A stretch of DNA of 20,594 bases from IMG/VR virus record IMGVR_UViG_3300010318_000077, positions 1 through 20,594 of that record; one strand, 5' to 3'. This document shows, piece after piece, positions 1 to 6,555 of this stretch; the first letter of the stretch is position 1; each line of letters starts with the position of its first letter. The position numbers and the translations under genes were made by a program. The DNA is from a virus. Under the pieces are notes generated by a model. That model was not told the DNA's origin and made no database searches. It saw only the letters and a program-made list of their open reading frames with translations.

Positions 1-3000
1 GTGGAAGTTTCTCCACTCATCCTTCCAGTAAGCATCACCCTTGGTGTGGTAAGCAACGGTAGCAAAAGCATCAGACAGTGATGCCTGATTCCAGGTGTTA
101 GTGAATTCATCGTAGCGGATGAAGGCACGATCGTCTTTTTGTAGCGAAACACCCGTGTACTGGGCAACAACCATTGACTTGAATCCAGTTGCCTTGGATC
201 CATCTGCCCACATACCACACTGACCCCAGGTCGAACGAATAGAGCAGTTAAAGACGTATGGAGAAGCAGATTCAACAGAGTCAATCTCTGCCTGTACTCT
301 AGCATTAAGATTTAGATCTGGTACAGAATATCCATCTTCATTAATATCAAGTCCCAATTGTTGTGGTGTTAGATCTACTTGATATTCAAACTGCTTGGGA
401 TTGTCATCAAAAATAGCAGTAACTTTGAAGGTGCCGTTTAGACCATCATTAAGTCCAGTGTCAATGACAGCAACATACTGCTCTTTAAAGTATCCATGAG
501 CAACTTTAGTGGTTGCTTTAATAATTGTCTTACCAGTTACAGTTTGACCAGTCAATCTAATATTGACAATATTTCTGGTATCGGACAGAGGACCAACAAT
601 TCTGTTTTCCTGAGGTAGTGCTTCGAAGTCACCGTCATCAATAGTTGGCTGGAATAGAGCAAATGCTGTACCAACTTTTCTATAATACAACTCAAGATCA
701 TCCTTATCAGCATAAGTCATGATAGTGATCTTATGGTGAGAATACTCAGGAATAGCGAGTTGAGAGTTATTACCCTTCTGGAAATAAACTTTACCTACTT
801 GTGCTTGAGTATCATAAAGAGGTGAATTTTCAGACAAATCACCGTCTTTAATAGTAAACTGCCAGATGTAGCAACCACCAGTTAGATTAAAGATCGAAGT
901 TCTTTCTTGTGTTCCATCAGCAGGATCGGGAACATACAAAGGACGAACAACAGTACGACGGAGGTCGTAACCGATTAGAGAACAACCTCTAGGAACGATA
1001 CAACCACCCGTTGAAGAGTTAAATTTGTAAAGAACGTTATCTGGGTTGGAAAGATCAAGAATAGAATTATCTTGCCACTCTTGTAATGCTCTATTGTAGT
1101 TGAATACTGGAATATCGCCAGTTACTTGTACACTAGAAAGACTTGTTAGGGATCCTTCATCAATAACAGTAACAATGATACTGATAAGGGTGTCGATTGA
1201 TGCCTGTACATCAATACAGGTAGCAGAGTTTCCAGATGGTAGATTAGGAACCAAAGGATCGCCATTTTCGTATCCAGCATAAGTAGCAGGACCAGGAAGA
1301 ACGGTAAGATCTTTGTTGTATAACTGATTGGTGATTGCCTTCTTCATCCACTCACCAGCAGCGGAGAAAGCAACAACAGATTGTGCCTCTTCGCCTACAA
1401 GACCATTGCTGATAGGAGTGCCATTTTTGTTGAAGTAGGACTTGGCAGCAGCAATGATATTGCCATTACCACCGTTTCCGAGGTCAGCAGCAACGGCGTC
1501 AACAATATATCCAATATCACGCTTACACTTAGTAGCACCAGAACTTTCTAATGTAGATACTGTTTCTTGTACAAAATTCTCTAGAGTTCCCTGAGTGAAA
1601 TACGTTGTAGCAATATTAACCAAGGTAGAAATCATACCTTGAACATCAGCACAGGATGCTGGATTGTCGTTTGCTGTATTTGAACCAGCAGTACCATAGG
1701 CACCACCAGGATTAGGATCAGCAGTAATTGTTAGATCTCTATAAGGGAATCCACTCTGGTTGGTGATGGATGCCATCATCAAGTCTCTTGCCTTGTTGAA
1801 TACGGCATTAGACTGTGCTTCCTCACCTTGTAGACCGTCATCGATCCATCCAGATCCAGTACGATCAAAATAGTTTTGAACAAACTTACGAGTATAAACG
1901 TTACCACCACCAAGACTTACATCGAGAGAAACGGCATCGATCAAATACCCAACGTCACGACGACACTTCAATTGTCCAGCACGACCAATTTCTGTACCTT
2001 CGGGAGGAAGTGAATTAAGGTTGCCAGCAGTGATGACATCAGTAACAATAGTTACTAGGTTATCAATTTCTAACTGAATACCAGAACAAGAAGCAGGATC
2101 GGTATTATTAGTAGTTACACCAGGAGTGCCGTATGGAGGAGGATTTCCACCAGGGTTTGGATCACCAGTAATTGTGAGATCTTTATACCAAGAAGAGAGA
2201 TCAATAACTTGACCGTTAATAGTTACCGTGCTTTGGTTAGTGATCGCTGCCTTCATCAAATCTCTGGCAGCATTAAAAGCATAAACAGATTGTGCTTCTT
2301 CTCCTACAAGACCATTGCTGATAGGATTGCCGTTTTGATCAAAATAGTTAAGAGTAAATTCTCTTGTCCATCTGTTAGTTTCCCAGAAAAGATCTAGAGA
2401 AAGAAGATCAACCAAGTGCCCAATATCACGCTGACACTTAGTATCGGTAGGAGCAAGAGCAACATCTGGATAAACAAGAACTACGTTATCATATGCTGCC
2501 TGAATAATAGCAGCTCTGTTTTCTTGAATTAGACGATATGAGTCAGAACGTCTGCTCCACTGATCTGTTTGTGGTTCATCAGGGAAATAGAAGTCTGGAA
2601 ATTGAATAGCAGTTTCAGCAACTGCCTTGTCAGCAATATACTGTCTATTTTTCTGGATAAAGCGATAAGAATCACGATATCTAGAAATTTCTTCTGTTTG
2701 TGGATCGTATGGAGTGTAGAAATCTGGATATTCTACAGCAATCTGAGCAAATGACCTATCAATAATTTCTTGACGGTTTGCTGTAATTAGTTCTTTGGCG
2801 TCATAGTAGCGTGGACGCTCACCAGTATTTAATTCTACCAGACCAGGACGGTTATCGATATAGTGATCGCCAGGCATCAACATGATGCTGAACTGGTCAA
2901 AGCGATCAGGCACACTTTGTCCGTTGCTAGCAGGTAAGAATGAATACCTAGCAACCTCAATAAATGCTCTCTGGATTGTCTTAAAAGGACGTAGAGGACT

Positions 3001-3108
3001 ATTGCCTCTATTGTCTAGTTCATCAGTAGCGTTAAAGTCGTCTGGTGATACGTATAGGTACTTACCAGTCTTACTTGAGTATAGATTATCAAGTCTTGTT
3101 AGAGCCAT
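1..3108 (-). CDS. Large repeat-containing virion structural protein (C-terminus off left edge)
   Basis: Open from the ATG at 3108 to the left edge, 1036 codons with no stop, so the gene is partial. The N-terminus (MALTRLDNLYSSKTGKYLYV, then a P-L-R-P-F-K-T-I-Q-R-A segment and IMLMPGDHYIDNRPG) matches from memory the start of big structural or tail-fibre-like proteins of T4-like cyanophages. Residues about 98-223 hold three ~44-aa repeats (NR-I-D ... YPDFY-P-DPQT). Residues about 223-656 hold three ~130-155-aa repeats, each starting KC-RDIGY-VDA and containing GEEAQS and ITNQ. After about residue 700 comes a GCIVPRGCSLIGYDLRRT motif followed by beta-rich sequence. A late promoter lies 39 bp upstream. 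The ribosome site is weak (AGGG, 14 nt from the ATG). The role is inferred to be tail- or baseplate-associated; receptor binding is possible but not shown. Confidence 0.8.
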   Translation of the reverse strand, partial: MALTRLDNLYSSKTGKYLYVSPDDFNATDELDNRGNSPLRPFKTIQRAFIEVARYSFLPASNGQSVPDRFDQFSIMLMPGDHYIDNRPGLVELNTGERPRYYDAKELITANRQEIIDRSFAQIAVEYPDFYTPYDPQTEEISRYRDSYRFIQKNRQYIADKAVAETAIQFPDFYFPDEPQTDQWSRRSDSYRLIQENRAAIIQAAYDNVVLVYPDVALAPTDTKCQRDIGHLVDLLSLDLFWETNRWTREFTLNYFDQNGNPISNGLVGEEAQSVYAFNAARDLMKAAITNQSTVTINGQVIDLSSWYKDLTITGDPNPGGNPPPYGTPGVTTNNTDPASCSGIQLEIDNLVTIVTDVITAGNLNSLPPEGTEIGRAGQLKCRRDVGYLIDAVSLDVSLGGGNVYTRKFVQNYFDRTGSGWIDDGLQGEEAQSNAVFNKARDLMMASITNQSGFPYRDLTITADPNPGGAYGTAGSNTANDNPASCADVQGMISTLVNIATTYFTQGTLENFVQETVSTLESSGATKCKRDIGYIVDAVAADLGNGGNGNIIAAAKSYFNKNGTPISNGLVGEEAQSVVAFSAAGEWMKKAITNQLYNKDLTVLPGPATYAGYENGDPLVPNLPSGNSATCIDVQASIDTLISIIVTVIDEGSLTSLSSVQVTGDIPVFNYNRALQEWQDNSILDLSNPDNVLYKFNSSTGGCIVPRGCSLIGYDLRRTVVRPLYVPDPADGTQERTSIFNLTGGCYIWQFTIKDGDLSENSPLYDTQAQVGKVYFQKGNNSQLAIPEYSHHKITIMTYADKDDLELYYRKVGTAFALFQPTIDDGDFEALPQENRIVGPLSDTRNIVNIRLTGQTVTGKTIIKATTKVAHGYFKEQYVAVIDTGLNDGLNGTFKVTAIFDDNPKQFEYQVDLTPQQLGLDINEDGYSVPDLNLNARVQAEIDSVESASPYVFNCSIRSTWGQCGMWADGSKATGFKSMVVAQYTGVSLQKDDRAFIRYDEFTNTWNQASLSDAFATVAYHTKGDAYWKDEWRNFH
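1140..2445 (-). repeat. Three tandem ~130-155-aa protein repeats inside the structural gene
   Basis: Three successive units begin near 2445, 1975 and 1535 (minus strand). Each starts with TKC/LKC followed by RDIGY-VDA, continues through NYF--G, GEEAQS, an ARDLM/AITNQ helix and DLTI, and ends with C-D-Q--I-TLV-I. The units are diverged, so they are old duplications rather than recent copy-number variants. They occupy about residues 223-656 of the structural protein. Confidence 0.8.
2440..2815 (-). repeat. Three tandem ~44-aa protein repeats inside the structural gene
   Basis: These directly precede the larger repeats. Each unit has an NR--I-D/A helix, then YPDFY or FPDFY, then P-DPQT-E--SR (truncated in the third unit, which runs into the first large repeat as YPDVALAP). 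The spacing is about 44 residues. Confidence 0.75.
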
Positions 3109-3146
3109 AATTAGCCAAACCCTGGGTTATTCTTTCTTCTTCAATG

Positions 3147-3154
3147 TATTTATA
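3147..3154 (-). promoter_or_regulatory. Late promoter -10 box (TATAAATA) of the large structural gene
   Basis: An exact match to the T4 late -10 consensus TATAAATA on the minus strand, 39 bp before the ATG at 3108 and in the only gap upstream of it. It forms the downstream end of the ~77-bp element that resembles the one at 5229-5303. The leader between box and ATG contains a short palindrome (AACCC-T-GGGTT, 3118-3128). Confidence 0.8.
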
Positions 3155-3223
3155 CACAACCTTTTTGGCGATTTTACCTCGGAGAATTTTTTTCGAGTTT
3201 TATGTAACCAAAATACGAATTTT
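3147..3223 (-). repeat. Direct-repeat element A, copy at the left end of the accessory cassette
   Basis: On the minus strand this segment aligns by eye along its whole length with 5229-5303. A central 57-base ungapped block matches at 43 positions, with shared exact runs CGAAAAAAATT and GCCAAAAAGGTT. It begins 4 bases after the 3' end of tRNA-Leu(UAG) and ends in the late -10 box. Near its 5' end is a hairpin CAAAAT-TCGT-ATTTTG followed by GTTACA; the other copy has a different-sequence hairpin at the same place. Confidence 0.75.
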
Positions 3224-3227
3224 GAAA

Positions 3228-3310
3228 TGTCGGTAAGAGGACTTGAACCTCCACGTCACAAGGACACTGGAACCTAAACCCAGCGCGTCTACCAATTCCG
3301 CCATACCGAC
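3228..3310 (-). tRNA. tRNA-Leu (anticodon UAG)
   Basis: The minus strand folds as a class II tRNA. Acceptor GTCGGTA pairs with TACCGAC, the discriminator is A, the D-loop region reads TTGGTAGACGCG, and the anticodon loop TTTAGGT carries TAG in a CTGGG/TCCAG stem (one G-U pair). There is a variable arm, and a T-loop TTCAAGT in a GAGG/CCTC stem. No CCA is encoded. It is the last gene of the cassette before element A and lies 1 base past the CCA of tRNA-Thr, so both are probably processed from the cpeT transcript. Confidence 0.93.
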
Positions 3311-3385
3311 TGGAGCCAAATGTCGGACTTGAACCGACGACCTACCGCTTACAAGGCGGTTGCTCTACCACTGAGCTAATTTGGC
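3311..3385 (-). tRNA. tRNA-Thr (anticodon UGU), CCA encoded
   Basis: A full cloverleaf on the minus strand: acceptor GCCAAAT/ATTTGGC, D-arm GCTC-AGTGGTAGA-GC, anticodon stem ACCGC/GCGGT with loop CTTGTAA (TGT), T-arm GTCGG-TTCAAGT-CCGAC, and discriminator T followed by an encoded CCA at 3311-3313. The 5' ten bases overlap the 3' end of cpeT, whose stop codon TAG lies in the tRNA 5' end. Processing this tRNA would therefore cut the cpeT mRNA inside its last codons. Confidence 0.95.
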
Positions 3386-3900
3386 ATACGAGCGAACTCA
3401 AACCTACCATGCTTAGAACCCCAAATTTGGTGCCCATGAATAGCACAAAATCCTAGATCCTTTACATAATAATGGGTAGGGGTGAGTTCAATCTCATTTT
3501 GGAGATACGTATCTCTACCTCTCCATTCTACCTTACAATCACAACCTTGTAAACCACCTACAAAAGAATTTTCTTTTAATTCTAGAAATACATCACAACC
3601 CGAACGAATCTTAAGTTTAGACTTGTTCAAGGTATTGAGATTTTTAAAATTAACATAAAGATGTTGATCTAGAATTTCATAATTGATAATTCTAATCTTA
3701 CCATCCTCTTCAATAGGTTCTAAGACAAATTGTCTATAGGGTTTATTAAGTTGATAATTATATGCTTGTTCTCCGTAAAACAATCCATTACCAACATCTC
3801 TGTGGGTAACACGGATGAAAGCGTATTTAGATGGATGTGAAAATGCTTGAATTTTATTTTCAAAAGCACCAACAATCAATTCATTAAAATATTCAATCAT
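3376..3900 (-). CDS. cpeT: CpeT-type phycobiliprotein chromophore lyase
   Basis: A 174-residue protein of the CpcT/CpeT family (T-type bilin lyases). These bind an open-chain bilin such as phycoerythrobilin and help attach it to a phycobiliprotein cysteine. Family features visible are FYGEQAYNYQ (41-50) followed by PYRQF, GCDVFLE (101-107), GCDCKVEWRG (119-128), TYLQNE (131-136) and QIWGSKHGRFEF (158-169). The length is typical of the shorter phage version. Phage CpeT from P-HM1 is known to bind phycoerythrobilin; whether this copy does so is inferred. The ATG overlaps the stop of the 88-aa gene by 8 nt, giving translational coupling. The stop lies within tRNA-Thr. The nearest promoter is the late box at 4179, so expression should be late in infection. 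Confidence 0.88.
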   Translation of the reverse strand: MIEYFNELIVGAFENKIQAFSHPSKYAFIRVTHRDVGNGLFYGEQAYNYQLNKPYRQFVLEPIEEDGKIRIINYEILDQHLYVNFKNLNTLNKSKLKIRSGCDVFLELKENSFVGGLQGCDCKVEWRGRDTYLQNEIELTPTHYYVKDLGFCAIHGHQIWGSKHGRFEFARMPN

Positions 3901-4159
3901 CTTGAGGTAACAAAGTTGGGTCGTCTACTTCGATTTCAAACATACATGGATGACATCCTTCTTCAATCAAATAAGAAGATGCTCTATACAACTCCTCATC
4001 ATCGTAATCATGGTGACCCAATGCTTGTTGTAGTACAGATGGATGATCTTGTACTAGTTGAGGAAGTTCATCGAAAGTATAAGGGATGTTTTGGATGAAA
4101 TACATGCGTACCACCTGTCCCATATAAAAACGGTATCCTTGGGTTACAGAGTATTTCAT
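3893..4159 (-). CDS. Small acidic conserved-type phage protein of unknown function, coupled to cpeT
   Basis: An 88-residue protein that I do not recognise. It starts MKYSVTQGYRFYMGQ and is acidic toward the end (DDPTLLPQDD), with an HDYDDEELYRASSYLIEEG helix and two cysteines (G-C-H-P-C). There is no signal peptide or membrane segment. The ATG at 4159 is preferred over an in-frame GTG at 4171, because GGA lies 7 nt before the ATG and the GTG would fall at the expected transcript start of the late promoter (4179-4186). Its stop overlaps the cpeT start (ATGATTGA), so the two are made together. A role connected with bilin metabolism or CpeT is only a guess from context. Confidence 0.75.
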   Translation of the reverse strand: MKYSVTQGYRFYMGQVVRMYFIQNIPYTFDELPQLVQDHPSVLQQALGHHDYDDEELYRASSYLIEEGCHPCMFEIEVDDPTLLPQDD

Positions 4160-4178
4160 CTTGATTTCCACACATAAC

Positions 4179-4186
4179 TATTTATG
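4179..4186 (-). promoter_or_regulatory. Late promoter -10 box (CATAAATA) for the 88-aa gene, cpeT and two tRNAs
   Basis: CATAAATAG on the minus strand, in the 32-base gap between the 3' end of tRNA-Leu(UAA) and the ATG at 4159. The box sits 5 bases from the tRNA 3' end, so upstream transcripts would run through it. It matches the one- to two-base-degenerate late boxes seen elsewhere in this window. Confidence 0.7.
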
Positions 4187-4191
4187 TGGAA

Positions 4192-4275
4192 TAGGACGAG
4201 AGGGACTTGAACCCTCACGAGCGTAATGCTCAACAGATTTTAAGTCTGGTGTGTCTACCATTCCACCACCGTCCC
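4192..4275 (-). tRNA. tRNA-Leu (anticodon UAA)
   Basis: A class II tRNA on the minus strand. Acceptor GGGACGG pairs with TCGTCCT (wobble pairs at both ends), the discriminator is A, and the D-arm region is TGGAATGGTAGACAC. The anticodon loop CTTAAAA (TAA) lies in a CAGA/TCTG stem. It has a long variable arm (GAGCATTACGCTC, a clear hairpin) and T-arm GAGGG-TTCAAGT-CCCTC. No CCA is encoded. It starts 4 nt after the stop of the oxygenase gene, so it is probably excised from that mRNA's 3' end. Confidence 0.93.
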
Positions 4276-4279
4276 TTGA

Positions 4280-4843
4280 TTACTCCCAAATTATATCACT
4301 GGGACCTTGTTCTGTCAACCAGTTAAAATTGATAACAATTCTGGTTGGAGAGTCTGTTTGATGTCTAGCAGAATGTTTCCAACTATTTGGAAATATAACC
4401 ATTCTATTTTCAATTGATTCTACCACATCACCACGTTCAAATAACGTAGCACCATTACACGTATTAATATAGTATATTCCTGTCATCCCTTTGCCTAACA
4501 CCACGTCTGGAACGTCAACGTGATAACCAGCAACAAATGGTATATGTTTACAGAAATTTAAATTTGCCTTGATTCTCAATACATTGTCTGATCTAATGTT
4601 CAAAGGTTTCAATATAGGTGTTATTAAACGAATTAAATCGGGCTCTAGGGTATTTCCAGGAGCATACAACAATCTGACACACTGATATTCAAAAAGAGGA
4701 TCCATTTGTCTAGAATTTTCCGACAAAGAAGGACCAACCCTCCAAATAAAAGTTTGATTTGTTATGGCATCTCGAACATGTTCGAATCTTTCTTGTTCTA
4801 AGAAATTATCGATAATTGTCAAGTCATTATGTTTATACAGCAT
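4280..4843 (-). CDS. 2OG-Fe(II) oxygenase-superfamily protein
   Basis: A 187-residue protein with the iron-binding triad of the 2-oxoglutarate/Fe(II) dioxygenases: H108-x-D110 in GYHVDVPD, then H157 in FPNSWKHSARHQ, and R168 in TRIVINFNW as the likely 2OG ligand. The IYYINTCNGATLFE strand pair (123-136) is also typical. The cytoplasmic enzyme probably hydroxylates a protein or small molecule; the substrate is unknown. Many marine cyanophages carry several such genes. It follows the 105-aa gene after 45 nt with no late box between, so it probably shares the promoter at 5228. The ATG at 4843 has AAGG directly against it, tighter than usual; no better in-frame start was found. The next gene is tRNA-Leu(UAA). 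Confidence 0.85.
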   Translation of the reverse strand: MLYKHNDLTIIDNFLEQERFEHVRDAITNQTFIWRVGPSLSENSRQMDPLFEYQCVRLLYAPGNTLEPDLIRLITPILKPLNIRSDNVLRIKANLNFCKHIPFVAGYHVDVPDVVLGKGMTGIYYINTCNGATLFERGDVVESIENRMVIFPNSWKHSARHQTDSPTRIVINFNWLTEQGPSDIIWE

Positions 4844-4888
4844 CCTTAAACTGCCACAGAGTTATCCTACTGAGGTTTTTTGATTTTG

Positions 4889-5206
4889 TCAATCCCTTTG
4901 TCGCCAATCATCAGATTTGTCTTGACTAAACCAGTCTACGATCTCATCAGCACTATCAAAGCGTGTCTTGTGGTTGCTGGGATCGGGGTCTCCAAGGTCC
5001 ATGGCGTTCATGAAATCATCTAGACTACCTTCTACCATATCAGGATTGCTGGCACGTCTTCTTGCCTGTCTTAGAATGGTTGCTGCTGATCTATTTGCCT
5101 TTGCCAATTTTTCAGCCCAAATCATGTCTTCGAGTTTAACTTCTTCACCTTTTACTATACGCTCACAAATAAACTCTAGTCTAAGACGATACTGGGTAGA
5201 CAGCAT
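4889..5206 (-). CDS. Conserved-type cyanophage protein of unknown function (105 aa)
   Basis: Begins MLSTQYRLRLEFICERIVKG. The ATG at 5206 is preferred over an in-frame GTG at 5221, because AGGGG lies 4 nt before the ATG and the GTG is too near the expected transcript start of the late promoter (5228-5235). The sequence is a helical N-terminal half (EDMIWAEKLAKANRSAATILRQARRRA) and an acidic, Asp-rich C-terminal half (DFMNAMDLGDPDPS, DSADEIVDWFSQD). From memory, similar small proteins occur in many T4-like cyanophages, but I know no function. No membrane segment or enzyme motif is visible. It is the first gene transcribed in the accessory cassette. Confidence 0.75.
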   Translation of the reverse strand: MLSTQYRLRLEFICERIVKGEEVKLEDMIWAEKLAKANRSAATILRQARRRASNPDMVEGSLDDFMNAMDLGDPDPSNHKTRFDSADEIVDWFSQDKSDDWRQRD

Positions 5207-5227
5207 AAAACCCCTGTTCACACCTGA

Positions 5228-5235
5228 CTATTTAG
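5228..5235 (-). promoter_or_regulatory. Late promoter -10 box (CTAAATAG) for the 105-aa gene, oxygenase and tRNA-Leu
   Basis: CTAAATAG on the minus strand, 21 bp before the ATG at 5206 and at the downstream end of element B. It matches the CTAAATA late-box form seen elsewhere here. The 12-base exact run GCCAAAAAGGTT lies just upstream, as it does for the 3147 promoter. Confidence 0.75.
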
Positions 5236-5303
5236 GATAACCTTTTTGGCAATTTTTTGGCGGGAAATTTTTTTCGGAATTCCTGTAACTAAAATTCAAT
5301 TTA
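5229..5303 (-). repeat. Direct-repeat element B, copy at the right end of the accessory cassette
   Basis: Second copy of the element at 3147-3223, in the same orientation. It starts at the stop codon of the spike gene and ends in a late -10 box. It carries CTAAA-TTGAAT-TTTAG, a hairpin at the same place as the CAAAAT/ATTTTG hairpin of the other copy but with different bases, followed by the shared GTTACA, CGAAAAAAATT and GCCAAAAAGGTT blocks. Confidence 0.75.
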
Positions 5304-6543
5304 GGTAAATCTTAGGACCAACAATATCAACTTGTGAAGCACCTACCTTAATGTATGATGATTTGTTCTGTTCGATCTTAATTTCTTTACTACTCAGGTT
5401 GATTTTTGTGTTGGGATTAAACTCCCACACCGCTTGCTTTTTATCAATGACAAACGATCCTAGTTTCTTTCCTGTTTCAACTTTGAACTCACCACTCTTT
5501 AGTTCTAACAGACCTGCTTGCTTAGCAATCTCAAATTTAAAACCGCCCTCTGTATTGGTAAGTTGAATTAAACTGCTCGAATTAATTTCAAATCCTGGTT
5601 GACTCTTCTTCGAGTTTGTGAGAACATCAATAAGATAGTTTGCTGTTTGACTGGATTTAGATCCAACACCATTAACTTTTGTCAAACCTTTGCCAGATAC
5701 TACGTTGGCGTAGTCTCCCAAGACTTTCAAACCATAATCTTTATCTACATTCAGTGTGTATTTTCCTTCGACATCTGTGGTATACTTACCCTTCACACCT
5801 ATAGTATAGTCTCCATTGACAATATATCTAACACTACCAGGAGTATTGATTGTAACTTCTGATCCTGCTTTGTCTTGATCAATCCTAACCTCGCCAGCTC
5901 CCTTCGTATATTCACCACCAGTGATGTTTTTATTGAAGGTGTTGACATTCATATCAACTACGCTACCATACATCTGAATCTTGCCGCCATTCTCTCCTGC
6001 TTGTAGAGTAATGTCTTTGTTTGATTTTAGATTCAATGTGCTGCCAGCACTAACTGTTACGTTGTCTCCCTTTACTGCCACTTCACCACCAATTGATTCG
6101 ATATGAGTAGCACCATAAACTTTTAATGAATATGATGGAAGATTTTTTTCCTCCACATTGCCATCAGCATCTGTAGTTTTTTCTAATGTACCGCCTTCGT
6201 CTCTACCAGTCACTTCAACAGCAACAGATTTAGACTTCTGAATTTGCTGCTGGGTATTCATTACCAACTTACCACCACATCCAGACTGTGATGGTGGACC
6301 AGCAGATAGAATAATATTATTGTTTACATCAAAGTGTAGTGATGCCTTACCATTGTATAGAGCAGCACCATAATCATCTCCCTGTTTGTAGACAGTAAAG
6401 TTAAATCCTTCGAACGTTTGACTCCATACTGGAGATGGACCTTCGGAGAATAAATTCTTACCCAACTCTGGGTCGTAACTAAATCCATTATTAACTTTAT
6501 TCTGTGTGTCCTTTGAAGGAGCTTTGTTAGTAGAATTTGCCAT
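5296..6543 (-). CDS. gp5-type baseplate spike protein, C-terminal beta-helix encoded as a separate gene
   Basis: A 415-residue protein resembling the triple-stranded beta-helix of T4 gp5 (the membrane-piercing spike). Residues about 244-291 run in octads such as GDYTIGVK, GKYTTDVE, GKYTLNVD and GDYANVVS, the T4 gp5C pattern. The end DIVGPKIYLN resembles the T4 gp5 end. Residues about 50-240 also look like stacked short beta-strands (NVTVSAGSTLNLKSNKDITL). There is no OB-fold or lysozyme. The ATG at 6543 is preferred over a GTG at 6546, because AAGGAG lies 8 nt upstream. It starts 12 nt after the stop of the enlarged gp5-like gene, so the two are co-translated and probably assemble together at the tail tip. 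Confidence 0.8.
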   Translation of the reverse strand: MANSTNKAPSKDTQNKVNNGFSYDPELGKNLFSEGPSPVWSQTFEGFNFTVYKQGDDYGAALYNGKASLHFDVNNNIILSAGPPSQSGCGGKLVMNTQQQIQKSKSVAVEVTGRDEGGTLEKTTDADGNVEEKNLPSYSLKVYGATHIESIGGEVAVKGDNVTVSAGSTLNLKSNKDITLQAGENGGKIQMYGSVVDMNVNTFNKNITGGEYTKGAGEVRIDQDKAGSEVTINTPGSVRYIVNGDYTIGVKGKYTTDVEGKYTLNVDKDYGLKVLGDYANVVSGKGLTKVNGVGSKSSQTANYLIDVLTNSKKSQPGFEINSSSLIQLTNTEGGFKFEIAKQAGLLELKSGEFKVETGKKLGSFVIDKKQAVWEFNPNTKINLSSKEIKIEQNKSSYIKVGASQVDIVGPKIYLN

Positions 6544-6555
6544 CACTTATACTCC

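Noticed and set aside
3847-4098. 83-codon plus-strand frame across the cpeT/88-aa junction
   Set aside because: It lies entirely over two well-supported minus-strand genes and shows no recognisable protein features.
4867-4882. CCTACTGAGG followed by TTTTTT on the plus strand, terminator-like
   Set aside because: The stem is only 3 bp and no plus-strand gene ends there.
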